DNA of 62,575 nucleotides, taken from positions 1 to 62,575 of the forward strand of contig CAJXRD010000011.1 of NCBI GenBank assembly GCA_913058295.1, written 5' to 3'. The notes beneath the pieces were generated by a model. That model was not told the DNA's origin and did not search any database. It worked only from the letters and a program-made list of their open reading frames with translations. This document shows, in pieces, positions 27,691 through 36,474 of this stretch; position 1 is the first letter of the stretch; the number at the start of each line of letters is the position of its first letter. A program made the translations under genes and the position numbers. The DNA is from an uncultured Flavobacteriales bacterium. Its GTDB lineage: Bacteria > Bacteroidota > Bacteroidia > Flavobacteriales > Flavobacteriaceae.

Positions 27691-27698
27691 TACTTTTG
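27691..27698 (+). promoter_or_regulatory. -7 element of rnpB
   Basis: TACTTTTG matches TAnnTTTG and ends three to four bases before the mature 5' end of the RNase P RNA. A TTG at 27675 is too close (13 bases), so no -33 element is claimed. Confidence 0.6.
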
Positions 27699-27701
27699 CG
27701 C

Positions 27702-28011
27702 AGCAGACCGTCTCATCGTCCCGAAAGAGCTTGCTCATATCGGGGAGGAAAGTCCGGACACCATAGGAAAGCATAGCGGTTAACGACCGTCATTTCGATT
27801 TGTCGAGAGAGGAATAGTGCAACAGAAAGGATGTACAGGTAATGCTGTAGTGAAATCATGTAAACTCTATGCGGTGCAATGCCATGTAAACCTGTGCTTG
27901 AGGGTATCCGCCCAATACAGGAGGGTAGGCAGATAAAGCTTTTTGGTAACAAAAAGTTTAGATAAATGATGAGAATCTTTCGAGATACAGGATCCGGCTT
28001 ATAGGTCTGCT
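27702..28011 (+). ncRNA. rnpB: RNase P RNA component
   Basis: Catalytic RNA that cleaves the 5' leader from tRNA precursors. The ends pair (AGCAGACC at the 5' end with GGTCTGCT at the 3' end, helix P1). The hallmark P4 strands are present: GAGGAAAGTCCGGACACC near 27744, and ACAGAAA with AGGGTA-type segments downstream, then GAGATACAGGATCCGGC before the 3' end. The length of ~310 bases fits a bacterial type-A RNA with small peripheral helices. A T run at 28010-28017 ends the transcript. Confidence 0.95.
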
Positions 28012-28015
28012 TTTT

Positions 28016-28390
28016 TTATTTTAATGTTTTTAGCCATTTTTTACACTCATCTAAAGTGTAAAATGATTTATATGGTTTTGAATAAAACTTTTTAACAAAT
28101 ATTGAATTGTCATAAGATGCTTCTGAATGACATAATATTGCAACTCCCTTTAAGCCACTATTCTTGGAAACTTTAATGAATGCTGTTGGGGTTACCGTAT
28201 AATCATTTTTTCTATTTGATATAAACCCAAAACTTTTGCCTTGAAAATGACTTTCAAAAACGGAATGAATTTGCGCTAATTCTGGACTATCAAATACAAT
28301 TCCTTCTTTAACTGAGGATATAATGAGATCTTCATAAATTTCTAATACTGCAAAACTTAAATTTACGATAATAGGATATTCTGATTTCAT
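28016..28390 (-). CDS. Small orphan protein, paralogue of the gene at 42297
   Basis: A 124-residue soluble protein with no signal peptide and no family I can name. It shares with the protein at 42297 the segment FGFISNRKNDYTVTP (FGYITNRIHSYSVDP in the other), then a TSK- or VSK-type turn with a hydrophobic strand, and a C-terminal FYSKPYKSF...W (FYKNPFRHF...W). The predicted alternation of strands and helices resembles SpoIIAA/STAS-like folds, which is inference. It lies between rnpB, whose T run it overlaps, and rsmD, three bases away. Confidence 0.7.
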   Translation of the reverse strand: MKSEYPIIVNLSFAVLEIYEDLIISSVKEGIVFDSPELAQIHSVFESHFQGKSFGFISNRKNDYTVTPTAFIKVSKNSGLKGVAILCHSEASYDNSIFVKKFYSKPYKSFYTLDECKKWLKTLK

Positions 28391-28393
28391 AGT

Positions 28394-28933
28394 TTATTTT
28401 TTTTCAAAAAAACTAAATACGGAGCCCCCGTACCTTCTTGCTTCCGTAAAATTCTCTGAATTTGATAAATCGGTATGTTTGGAATGTTCTATTATTAAAA
28501 ATCCATCTTCATTTAGCCATTCATTGAGGAATATTTTTTTTATGATTTCTTCAAATCCTTTATCTCCAATATCGTATGGTGGATCTGCAAAAATTACATC
28601 AAATTTTAATTTGGATGTGGATAAGTATTTTAAGACATCCGCTTTAATTGTTTGTATAGGAAAGGAAAGTTCTTCGGAAATTTTATTTATATACTTTACA
28701 CAGCCGTAATGTTGATCTACTGAAACTATTGTTTCTGTCCCTCGTGACCCAAATTCAAAACTTATATTTCCTGTCCCGGAAAAAAGGTCTAATAAGGATA
28801 CTTCAGAAAAGATAATCTTATTATTTAAAATATTAAAAAGTGCTTCTTTTGCAAAATCAGTGGTAGGTCTTACTGGTAATTTATTTGGAGCTGCAAGACG
28901 TTTTCCTTTATATTTTCCTGAGATAATACGCAT
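28394..28933 (-). CDS. rsmD: 16S rRNA (guanine966-N2)-methyltransferase
   Basis: SAM-dependent enzyme that methylates G966 in the 30S subunit. The 179 residues contain MRIISGKYKGKRL at the N-terminus, the SAM motif LLDLFSGTGNISFEFGSRG (about 45-63), VSVDQ and the catalytic FADPPYD. The ATG overlaps the stop of the DUF3822 gene by one base (TAATG). Together with the two upstream genes it forms a tightly packed run. Confidence 0.95.
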   Translation of the reverse strand: MRIISGKYKGKRLAAPNKLPVRPTTDFAKEALFNILNNKIIFSEVSLLDLFSGTGNISFEFGSRGTETIVSVDQHYGCVKYINKISEELSFPIQTIKADVLKYLSTSKLKFDVIFADPPYDIGDKGFEEIIKKIFLNEWLNEDGFLIIEHSKHTDLSNSENFTEARRYGGSVFSFFEKK

Positions 28934-29763
28934 TATTGTGCAAGTTTAAGAAGTAGATTATGATGTGCTAAGCTTTTATTAGCATCTATTATTGGTAATT
29001 CTGTAGTATTGAAAAAGGATATGTGACGTATATATGCAAAAAGTATATTGTAATTAGGATCCAATTCTTCAACTTCACCAGATAAAACACAGGCAATCAT
29101 TTCTGGATTTAATTTTAATTGTTCTAAGCAAAATAATATATAATAGATAAAATCTTCTGGGGTTTTGAATTCATAGGAATTACAAAGTGTTAATTCTCCC
29201 TTATCTAAAATAAGAATATCGAACATATCTTTCCCTAAATTAATATATAACTTTGGTATTATGGTATGCTTTTCTTTATTTAAAATATGCTTTAATAATA
29301 ATGTTGAAGCATGATGGTATTTAAAATTACCATATCGATCAAACAAATAATTATTAATATTTATAAAAGGTATGTAAACAATCGTAATATCTGGATTTTC
29401 TAATTGATCAAAAGCAACATAATCTGTAGCTAAAATTTTTGAGTTTAACTTTAGATATTCGCTTGTCAATTTTTCATCAAACAGTGGAGTTGGGACTATG
29501 GCATAAAGTGAGGTTGCATAAATTATATTTACTTCGCAAAATTCATCTTGTAACTTTGTATGCTCAGAAATAACAGAAGTCATTTCAATTAACAATTCCT
29601 CAGGAGATCGAGGTTGAGGATAGCTTTTTTTAATGTATAAAACCTCTTCTTCTGTGTTTTGGTTTATTATTAAAAAAGAAAGTCCGGACAATGAAAATTG
29701 AACGGACAATCTATTATTTGATTTTGAATCGTTTGGTATGTTAGTTTCCTTTAGGTATGTCAT
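28933..29763 (-). CDS. DUF3822 family protein
   Basis: A 276-residue protein of the Bacteroidetes family DUF3822, which is usually found directly before rsmD. Typical features are the N-terminal LSVQFSLSGLSFLII strand, the central DYVAFDQLENPDITIVYIPF segment and an ASKHA-like pattern of strands (NLGKDMFDILILDKGELTLCN). That pattern suggests an actin/ribonuclease-H-like fold, which is inference. The ATG at 29763 is preferred over a GTG at 29784. It overlaps the upstream gene by 23 bases. The function is unknown. Confidence 0.82.
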   Translation of the reverse strand: MTYLKETNIPNDSKSNNRLSVQFSLSGLSFLIINQNTEEEVLYIKKSYPQPRSPEELLIEMTSVISEHTKLQDEFCEVNIIYATSLYAIVPTPLFDEKLTSEYLKLNSKILATDYVAFDQLENPDITIVYIPFININNYLFDRYGNFKYHHASTLLLKHILNKEKHTIIPKLYINLGKDMFDILILDKGELTLCNSYEFKTPEDFIYYILFCLEQLKLNPEMIACVLSGEVEELDPNYNILFAYIRHISFFNTTELPIIDANKSLAHHNLLLKLAQ

Positions 29764-30481
29764 AACCTTTTGGCCAGTTTCCACTAGTGTCTATATCTTC
29801 CAAATTACCTACCTTAACAGATGGTCCATTAATTCCATCTACTGAAATCAATTGTTCTTCTTGGTATAATAAATCTTTATCCTGATCACTTAGGATTACA
29901 CTTTTTGCTACTTTAGCTTCAAAGACTGAGAAGAAATCACCATTCTTTTCATATTTCCCTGCTTTAAGTTCAAATTTAGCTCCATCAGCTACATCAATTG
30001 GAATATTCATCATTGTTTTATAGCGATCGGTTGTTCCGAAAAGAGAATCTTTTACAGATGAAAATCCTAAAGTGTCAATAATGATAGCTTCTTTATAGTA
30101 TCCTTCGACACCATAAGCTTTGTTTTTCTCAACATCAGCAAAACTCGTATCACGTCTTTCAATAATAGCATATTGTGCAGTATCTATAAAACGAACTAAG
30201 CTATCAAAATTACCAGAAAAATTACCTGTAATTTCTTGAAAAGCTAATTCTGCAGATCTAATATCTTTTAAGTTTTCAATAACTTTAGCGTATCGAGCTT
30301 CTTTAACCTTGTTAAACTCAACTGGTCCATTAATAGATTTATATAAACTATAACCTAAACCTAGAATTGCTACCCATAAAATTATAGATATAACAGGGTT
30401 TAATTTTAGGGGAACGTACTTTTCTAATAAAACGGCAATACCTACGCAAATTAAGGTGCCAAGAACTATATTTAAAATCAT
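29741..30481 (-). CDS. Membrane-anchored conserved protein
   Basis: A 246-residue protein with two N-terminal membrane spans (MILNIVLGTLICVGIAVLL and a span around ISIILWVAILGLGYSLY), then a periplasmic or cytoplasmic soluble part with long helices (FNKVKEARYAKVIENLKDIRSAELAFQE). I know it as a conserved flavobacterial gene upstream of DUF3822 and rsmD but cannot assign a function. The helix before AFQEITGNF resembles type-IV-pilin-like N-termini in layout only. It overlaps the DUF3822 gene. Confidence 0.75.
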   Translation of the reverse strand: MILNIVLGTLICVGIAVLLEKYVPLKLNPVISIILWVAILGLGYSLYKSINGPVEFNKVKEARYAKVIENLKDIRSAELAFQEITGNFSGNFDSLVRFIDTAQYAIIERRDTSFADVEKNKAYGVEGYYKEAIIIDTLGFSSVKDSLFGTTDRYKTMMNIPIDVADGAKFELKAGKYEKNGDFFSVFEAKVAKSVILSDQDKDLLYQEEQLISVDGINGPSVKVGNLEDIDTSGNWPKGYDIPKGN

Positions 30482-30608
30482 AATATATAAATGAAGATTA
30501 CTTTTATTTTTATAATGGTATAACGCAAATCTACAATTTTTTTTTATTCGTAAAAGTATATTCCGAAAAAAACATAACTATCTTTATCCCTTTTAGCATA
30601 AATGAAAA

Positions 30609-32042
30609 ATGAATAGAGCTCAATTCCTTAACGATTTAGTAAAAGATTTCCCGCATTCCCCTACAGCTAAACAAGATACAACATTGCAATTAATTGCAGA
30701 TTTTGTTTTGAGTAAAAATAATAATGAAGTTTTTTTATTAAAAGGATACGCTGGTACAGGTAAAACTACGATAATTGGAACTTTAGTGAAAAATATCGGA
30801 AAAGTTCAAAGGTCTGCATTTTTATTGGCTCCAACAGGTAGAGCAGCAAAAGTAATTAGTAATTACTCAAAAAAGGAGGCATTTACGATTCATAAAAAAA
30901 TATACTATCCAAAAGCTCAAAAAGGAGGCGGAGTTTCATTTACATTACAAAAAAATAAACATCGAAATACTATTTTTATCGTAGATGAAGCTTCAATGAT
31001 ACCAGATATTAATCTAGAATCCAAGTTATTTGAGAATGGGTCTTTATTAGACGACTTAGTACACTATGTATATAGTGGTCATAATTGTAAGTTATTTTTA
31101 ATAGGAGATGTTGCACAATTGCCACCAGTAAAACTTGACGTTAGCCCTGCATTGGACCCCCATACTATCGAAAACCATTATAATAAAGAGGTAATCACCA
31201 TAGAGCTTGATGAAGTAGTACGACAGCAAAAGGATAGTGGAATTCTTTTTAATGCTACTAAGATTAGAAATCAATTAGAAAATGGTTTTTATGAAAATTT
31301 TAAATTGCAAGAATCCAACTTTAAGGAAGTTATCAGACCTTTAGATGGACAAGAATTAATGGATGCAATTAATGATTCTTATTCAAGTATAGGTAATGAA
31401 GATACTGTGTTTATTGTACGTTCTAATAAAAGAGCCAATTCATACAATCAAAATATAAGAAGTAGAATTCTTTTTCAGGAGCAAGAGTTAGCATCTGGAG
31501 ATTATTTAATGGTAGTTAAGAATAATTATTTTTGGGTAGAGAATCAAAGCGATGCAGGCTTTATTGCTAACGGAGATATTATTGAAGTTTTAGAGATATT
31601 TAGCATTAAAGAATTATATGGATTTAGGTTTGCTGAAGTAAACATCCGCATGGTTGATTATCCGGGAATGAAACCTTTTGAAACCGTTTTAATGTTAGAC
31701 ACATTATCATCAGAAACTCCATCTTTGCCTTATGAAGATTCGAACAGACTTTATAATGAAGTAATGAAAGATTATGAAAATTTAAGTTCTAAATATAAAA
31801 AATTTCTGTCGGTTAAAAAGAATGTTTATTTTAATGCATTGCAAGTAAAGTTCTCATACGCAATCACTTGCCATAAATCTCAAGGAGGCCAATGGGATAC
31901 TGTATTTGTAGAACAACCATATTTACCTAATGGTATTGATAAAGACTACTTACGTTGGTTATATACCGCTATAACAAGAGCCAAAAACAAATTGTATCTT
32001 ATTGGTTTTAAGGATGATTTTTTTGTTGACTCAAATAGTTAA
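30609..32042 (+). CDS. RecD-like AAA family DNA helicase
   Basis: A 477-residue superfamily-1 helicase. Walker A is LLKGYAGTGKTTIIG at about 41-55, Walker B is FIVDEASMIPD, motif III is LFLIGDVAQLPPV, and the C-terminal UvrD-like motifs are ITCHKSQGGQWDTVFV and YTAITRAKNKLYLIG. The architecture matches a stand-alone RecD2/Dda-like helicase; no RecBC genes are adjacent. It likely works in recombination or replication restart. It precedes the kdsB-kdnB fusion by 127 bases. Confidence 0.88.
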   Translation: MNRAQFLNDLVKDFPHSPTAKQDTTLQLIADFVLSKNNNEVFLLKGYAGTGKTTIIGTLVKNIGKVQRSAFLLAPTGRAAKVISNYSKKEAFTIHKKIYYPKAQKGGGVSFTLQKNKHRNTIFIVDEASMIPDINLESKLFENGSLLDDLVHYVYSGHNCKLFLIGDVAQLPPVKLDVSPALDPHTIENHYNKEVITIELDEVVRQQKDSGILFNATKIRNQLENGFYENFKLQESNFKEVIRPLDGQELMDAINDSYSSIGNEDTVFIVRSNKRANSYNQNIRSRILFQEQELASGDYLMVVKNNYFWVENQSDAGFIANGDIIEVLEIFSIKELYGFRFAEVNIRMVDYPGMKPFETVLMLDTLSSETPSLPYEDSNRLYNEVMKDYENLSSKYKKFLSVKKNVYFNALQVKFSYAITCHKSQGGQWDTVFVEQPYLPNGIDKDYLRWLYTAITRAKNKLYLIGFKDDFFVDSNS

Positions 32043-32061
32043 TAAAATGCAAATACTTCCT

Positions 32062-32069
32062 TATTTTTG
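32062..32069 (+). promoter_or_regulatory. -7 element of the KdsB-KdnB gene
   Basis: TATTTTTG fits TAnnTTTG, about 100 bases before the start codon. There is no well-placed TTG upstream, so this is a partial match. Confidence 0.4.
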
Positions 32070-32169
32070 CTTTGTTTTAAGACTTATTTAAAATATTTAT
32101 TTAAAAAAAAATAAATAAGCAACCAAAATTTAGAAAGCTCATCTAACAAAGAAATACTTAAACCATAGA

Positions 32170-33999
32170 ATGAAAATAATAGCAATGATTCCTGCACGAT
32201 ATGGTGCATCTCGTTTTCCGGGAAAGTTAATGCAAGATTTAGGAGGGAAACCTGTAATTGTTCGAACCTACGAAGCAGCTAAAGCAACCAATCTTTTTGA
32301 TGAAGTATATATTGTTACCGATAGTGAAGTGATTTTTACTGAAATAGAACTTCATGGCGGAAAGGCAATAATGAGCAAAAAAGATCATGACTGTGGTAGT
32401 GATCGTATAGCGGAAGCCGTAGAAGACATGGATGTTGATATTGTTGTGAATGTGCAAGGAGATGAGCCGTTTACCAGTAAAGAAGGTCTTGAGCAGGTTT
32501 TAAGTGTATTTGAAGGAGAAGATGCAGATAAAATAGATTTAGCATCATTAATGACTGAAATGCATGATTGGAAAGAAATAAGCGATCCAAATAGTGTAAA
32601 AGTAATTGTTAATAAAGAGAACTTCGCTTTATATTTTTCTCGGTCTCCAATTCCTTATCCAAGAGATAAAAATGCCGATGTTCAATATTATAAGCATAAA
32701 GGAATTTATGCATTCAGAAAACAGGCTTTAATGGATTTTTATCACCTTCCAATGCGAACATTAGAAGCTGCAGAAAAAATAGAATGTATACGTTACCTTG
32801 AATATGGTAAAAACATCAAGATGGCGATTTCTAATACTCAAGGAATAGAAATTGATACTCCAGAAGACTTAATACGTGCAAATAAAGCATTAAAAGAAGA
32901 TAAAGATATAAGTGTAAATAATAAATATAGAAACTTTCCTATGGTTCCAAAAGTAGTTTTTGGAAAAGGATGTTTCGACCAATTATCATCCATATTAGCA
33001 CCACAAAGAAAAAATAAAGCGCCATTTATATTTTTAGTAGATGATGCTTTTGAAAATGATCACCCATTAATTGATAGAATTAATTTACGATTTAATGATA
33101 AGTTATTATTTGTATCTGCTAAAGAAGAACCAACAACCGTTCAGGTAGATCAAATAGTAAAAGATATAAAATCAGAATTTAATTATAAACCTTCTGGAAT
33201 TATTGGAATAGGGGGTGGTTCTATTTTAGATTTAGCAAAAGCAGTATCTATTATGCTTACCAATAAAGGTAGTGCAGCAGATTATCAAGGTTGGGACTTA
33301 GTGAAGAAGAAAGCTGTTTATCATGTTGGGATTCCTACCATCTCCGGAACAGGAGCCGAAGTTTCTAGAACAACGGTACTCTCAGGTCCTGTACGTAAAT
33401 TAGGGATTAATAGTGATTACACACCTTTTGATCAAGTAATATTAGATCCAAATCTAACCATTGGAGTTCCTAAAAATCAATGGTTTTTTACAGGAATGGA
33501 TTGTTTTATTCATTGTGTAGAATCTCTTAATGGTACCTTTCTAAATGCCTTTAGCGAGAGTTATGGTGAAAAGGCATACGATCTTTGTAATGAAATATTT
33601 TTAAGTGATGAATTATCCGAAGTAGAGTCTAGAGGTAAATTAATGATGGCTTCATGGCATGGAGGAATGAGTATAGCTTATTCTCAAGTAGGAATCGCAC
33701 ATGCAATGAGTTATGGAATATCTTACGTTCTTGGTACAAAGCATGGCGTAGGGAACTGTATTGTATTCGATCATTTAGGAGACTATTATCCGGAAGGTGT
33801 TGCATTGTTTAAGAAAATGGTTGAAAAATACCAAATAGAAATTCCTCAGGGTATTTGTAAAGATTGTACAGAAAAGGAGATTGAAACAATGATTGAAATC
33901 GCATTAAGTTTAGTTCCATTATGGGAAAATGCTTTAGGAGAAGATTGGGAATCTATTATGACACGTGAGAAACTTAAAAGCATGTATTTAAAAATGTAA
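32170..33999 (+). CDS. kdsB: KdsB-KdnB fusion: CMP-Kdo synthetase plus Kdo 8-oxidase
   Basis: Two enzymes of Kdo sugar metabolism are joined in 609 residues. Residues 1-245 are a full 3-deoxy-manno-octulosonate cytidylyltransferase ([40 protein letters not shown]). After a linker of about ten residues, residues 253-609 are an iron-containing alcohol dehydrogenase of the KdnB type ([29 protein letters not shown]). Its likely metal ligands are Asp444, His448, His511 and His525. Established knowledge: in Shewanella KdnB oxidises Kdo at C8 and KdnA then aminates it to give 8-amino-Kdo. The reading frame is clean through the junction. No KdnA gene is in the window. An acyltransferase gene follows after seven bases. 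Confidence 0.9.
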   Translation: MKIIAMIPARYGASRFPGKLMQDLGGKPVIVRTYEAAKATNLFDEVYIVTDSEVIFTEIELHGGKAIMSKKDHDCGSDRIAEAVEDMDVDIVVNVQGDEPFTSKEGLEQVLSVFEGEDADKIDLASLMTEMHDWKEISDPNSVKVIVNKENFALYFSRSPIPYPRDKNADVQYYKHKGIYAFRKQALMDFYHLPMRTLEAAEKIECIRYLEYGKNIKMAISNTQGIEIDTPEDLIRANKALKEDKDISVNNKYRNFPMVPKVVFGKGCFDQLSSILAPQRKNKAPFIFLVDDAFENDHPLIDRINLRFNDKLLFVSAKEEPTTVQVDQIVKDIKSEFNYKPSGIIGIGGGSILDLAKAVSIMLTNKGSAADYQGWDLVKKKAVYHVGIPTISGTGAEVSRTTVLSGPVRKLGINSDYTPFDQVILDPNLTIGVPKNQWFFTGMDCFIHCVESLNGTFLNAFSESYGEKAYDLCNEIFLSDELSEVESRGKLMMASWHGGMSIAYSQVGIAHAMSYGISYVLGTKHGVGNCIVFDHLGDYYPEGVALFKKMVEKYQIEIPQGICKDCTEKEIETMIEIALSLVPLWENALGEDWESIMTREKLKSMYLKM

Positions 34000-34006
34000 A
34001 ATATTT

Positions 34007-34543
34007 ATGTTTTTATATAAGTTTATTTTTATTACTGCTTTAGGCTGGAAATTAGAAGGGGATTTTAGCCCTCAAATCAAAAAATCTTTGGTAATTGTTG
34101 TACCGCATACAAGTTGGTATGATTTCTTTATTGGTGTATTTACTAGAGGTATTTTAAAAACACCTGTCAATTGGGTAGGTAAGAAGGAATTATTTATGTG
34201 GCCTTTTGGATATTACTTTAGATACATGGGAGGCGCTGCTTTAGATAGAACTTCTGGACAAAACAAAGTTGATGCGATTGCTCATATTTTTAATGCTAAT
34301 GAAGAGTTTAGAATGGCTATGGCACCAGAAGGAACTCGAAAAAAAGTAGATGCTTGGAAAACAGGCTACTATTATATTGCACAAAAAGCCAATATTCCAA
34401 TCATTCCTGTAGCTTTTGATTATGAACATAAAGAAGTACGTATAGGAAAACCATATTTTATTACTAATAATATAGAAAAAGATACAGAATTTCTTCGTTC
34501 CTTTTTTAAAGGAGTAAAAGGTAAGAATCCAGAATATTCATAA
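34007..34543 (+). CDS. 1-acyl-glycerol-phosphate-type acyltransferase
   Basis: A 178-residue PlsC-like acyltransferase. The catalytic motif is PHTSWYDF (HxxxxD); MAPEGTRKKVDAWKTGYYYIA gives motif III, and IPIIPVAFD motif IV. One short N-terminal hydrophobic segment could anchor it to the membrane. Its length is below that of PlsC (~240). It begins seven bases after the KdsB-KdnB gene and ends at a terminator, so the two are cotranscribed. It may acylate a glycerolipid or a lipid A component; which one is open. Confidence 0.88.
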   Translation: MFLYKFIFITALGWKLEGDFSPQIKKSLVIVVPHTSWYDFFIGVFTRGILKTPVNWVGKKELFMWPFGYYFRYMGGAALDRTSGQNKVDAIAHIFNANEEFRMAMAPEGTRKKVDAWKTGYYYIAQKANIPIIPVAFDYEHKEVRIGKPYFITNNIEKDTEFLRSFFKGVKGKNPEYS

Positions 34544-34546
34544 ATT

Positions 34547-34574
34547 AAAAAAGCCGCTAATTAGCGGCTTTTTT
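34547..34574. terminator. Bidirectional terminator after the acyltransferase
   Basis: A perfect inverted repeat with 14-base arms (AAAAAAGCCGCTAA and its complement) and no spacer. It lies between convergent genes and works for both strands. Confidence 0.93.
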
Positions 34575-34594
34575 ATGGTCGTATTTATTTTTTA

Positions 34595-35311
34595 TTATTC
34601 CGATTCATCCATAGAATGGTATACATTCTGAACATCATCGTCTTCTTCTAATTTTTCCAAAAGCTTTTCCACATCTGGTATTTGTTCTGCACTCAACTTT
34701 TTGGTCACCTGTGGAATGCGTTCAAAGCCAGAAGAAAGAATTTCGATTTCTCTAGATTCTAATTCTGCTTGAATGGCACCAAAGTTTTCAAAAGGAGCAT
34801 AGATTAAAATTCCATCATCATCAGCAAAAACTTCATCGGCGCCAAAATCGATAAATTCTAATTCTACTTCTTCAGGATCTAACCCTTCCGAAGGTATCCT
34901 GAAATTACAAGTATGATCGAACATGAAAATTACAGATCCCGAAGTCCCAAAGGTACCATCACATTTATTAAAATGGGAGCGTACATTTGCCACTGTCCTG
35001 TTATTATTATCGGTTGCTGTTTCCACCAAAATTGCAATACCGTGTGGAGCGTAGCCTTCAAAAATCACTTCTTTATAATCGCCTTGCCCTTTTTCGGAAG
35101 CTTTCTTAATGGCTCTTTCTACATTATCTTTCGGCATATTCACCGACTTGGCATTTTGTATAACAGCACGTAATCGTGAGTTAGAAGCTGGATCTGGTCC
35201 TCCTTCTTTTACAGCCATTACAATGTCTTTTCCAATTCTAGTAAATGCTTTGGACATTGCTGACCAACGTTTCATTTTCCTTGCCTTTCTAAATTCGAAA
35301 GCTCTTCCCAT
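34595..35311 (-). CDS. YebC/PmpR family protein
   Basis: A 238-residue member of the YebC/TACO1 family, annotated as a transcriptional regulator and shown elsewhere to help ribosomes through stalling motifs. Visible segments are MGRAFEFRKARKMKRWSAMSK at the start, LRAVIQNAKSVNMPKDNVERA, GYAPHGIAILVETATDN and the acidic end (KLEEDDDVQNVYHSM). The family's usual HSKW segment is changed to MKRW. It lies alone, 35 bases downstream of phhB, and ends at the shared terminator. Confidence 0.93.
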   Translation of the reverse strand: MGRAFEFRKARKMKRWSAMSKAFTRIGKDIVMAVKEGGPDPASNSRLRAVIQNAKSVNMPKDNVERAIKKASEKGQGDYKEVIFEGYAPHGIAILVETATDNNNRTVANVRSHFNKCDGTFGTSGSVIFMFDHTCNFRIPSEGLDPEEVELEFIDFGADEVFADDDGILIYAPFENFGAIQAELESREIEILSSGFERIPQVTKKLSAEQIPDVEKLLEKLEEDDDVQNVYHSMDESE

Positions 35312-35346
35312 AGTTTATTGTTTAATTACAAAAATAAAAAAATGCA

Positions 35347-35628
35347 TTAACTTACCAATGCATCTATGATTTTTGCTAGTTCAAAATCTTTATTTGTCAC
35401 ACCCTCAGCCTCATGAGTAGTCAAACTTATCTGTAAAGTATTGTAAACATTAGTCCAATCTGGATGGTGGTTTAATTTCTCAGCTTCGAAAGCAATTCTT
35501 GTCATTACAGAAAAAGCATCTTTAAAATCCCTAAATTCAATGGAGGTATGAATTGCATTTTCTTGATAAGTCCAATCTTGAAAATCTTTTATTTTTTCTA
35601 AAACTATTTTTTCGCTTAATGCTTCCAT
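35347..35628 (-). CDS. phhB: Pterin-4a-carbinolamine dehydratase
   Basis: Recycles 4a-hydroxytetrahydrobiopterin made by aromatic amino acid hydroxylases. The 93 residues contain the family motif LNHHPDWTNVY ... ISLTTHEAEGVTNKD with the catalytic histidines. Its ATG lies one base after the stop of the SDR gene. Phenylalanine hydroxylase is not in the window; fahA (390) belongs to the same degradation route. Confidence 0.94.
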   Translation of the reverse strand: MEALSEKIVLEKIKDFQDWTYQENAIHTSIEFRDFKDAFSVMTRIAFEAEKLNHHPDWTNVYNTLQISLTTHEAEGVTNKDFELAKIIDALVS

Positions 35629-35629
35629 T

Positions 35630-36472
35630 TTATTTTATTAAAGTTGTTATTTCCTCTTTTAATGTACAATCATTGATAACTTGAGATACTGTTATTCTGT
35701 AATTTCTTGGCAGTTTATTTTCCTTAGGAAGTATTGCTAAATAGGCTTCTTCATTCGAAGTAAATATTTGCCTAAATATTACTTTGTTAAGAGACAGTAT
35801 TTCTGATAATTCCTTAAACAAATCACTATGATGAATCACATCGTTACTTGCTAAATGAAAAATGCCAACCTTGTTTTTATTGATGATATAATGAATTTGC
35901 TGAGCGATTTTATCAGCTGTAGTAATGCTTACGATTAGGTTAGGATAAACTTCGAAATCCGCTTGATGCTGAGAAGCTTTTTTTAACTGTATGAGTCTTG
36001 GTGAATTTACTCCTAATACTAAGGGCAACCTAAGTATTGTATATTTGGATTGGGGTAAAGTAGCTATTAATTTTTCGACCGAAACTTTGAACCTACCATA
36101 TTCACTTTCTGCCAAAACAGAATCGCTTTCGTAAGAAGGAAATTCATGTTTCGCATCAAATACATTTACTGTAGATAAATATAATAGTCGGCATTTTTCC
36201 TGCTCTAATGTATATTCGACTAATTGTTGATGAATATTATATTGTGATTCAAAATCTCCTCTAAGACTGGATATAATATAATTAGGCTGTACCTTCTCTA
36301 AAATGGTATTTATATTGTCCTTCTCCATATCGAATTTGTACAATACTTTATTATCATCAAATTCTGGTTTAGAAGAAAAATATGTTCCAGAAACATTAAA
36401 ATAGGGTAGTAGCTCTTTATAAATAGCATTTCCTATAAATCCACTAGCACCAAGAATGAGAACTCTATTCAA
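35630..36472 (-). CDS. SDR-family NAD(P)-dependent sugar epimerase/reductase
   Basis: A 280-residue extended short-chain dehydrogenase. The N-terminus VLILGASGFIGNAIYKEL is the nucleotide-binding glycine motif. YGRFKVSVEKL holds the Tyr-xxx-Lys pair (residues YGRFK), and LYLSTVNVF the catalytic Ser/Thr. The overall pattern is like RmlD, the dTDP-4-dehydrorhamnose reductase, but the substrate is unknown. The start is TTG three bases after the gcvT stop, with no ATG available. It is coupled to gcvT and phhB. Confidence 0.82.
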   Translation of the reverse strand: MNRVLILGASGFIGNAIYKELLPYFNVSGTYFSSKPEFDDNKVLYKFDMEKDNINTILEKVQPNYIISSLRGDFESQYNIHQQLVEYTLEQEKCRLLYLSTVNVFDAKHEFPSYESDSVLAESEYGRFKVSVEKLIATLPQSKYTILRLPLVLGVNSPRLIQLKKASQHQADFEVYPNLIVSITTADKIAQQIHYIINKNKVGIFHLASNDVIHHSDLFKELSEILSLNKVIFRQIFTSNEEAYLAILPKENKLPRNYRITVSQVINDCTLKEEITTLIK

Positions 36473-36474
36473 AA

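Noticed and set aside
32890-32930. Possibility that the KdsB-KdnB fusion is an assembly artefact
   Set aside because: The frame is continuous without a homopolymer error pattern, and both flanking domains are complete. I keep it as real, but reads should be checked.
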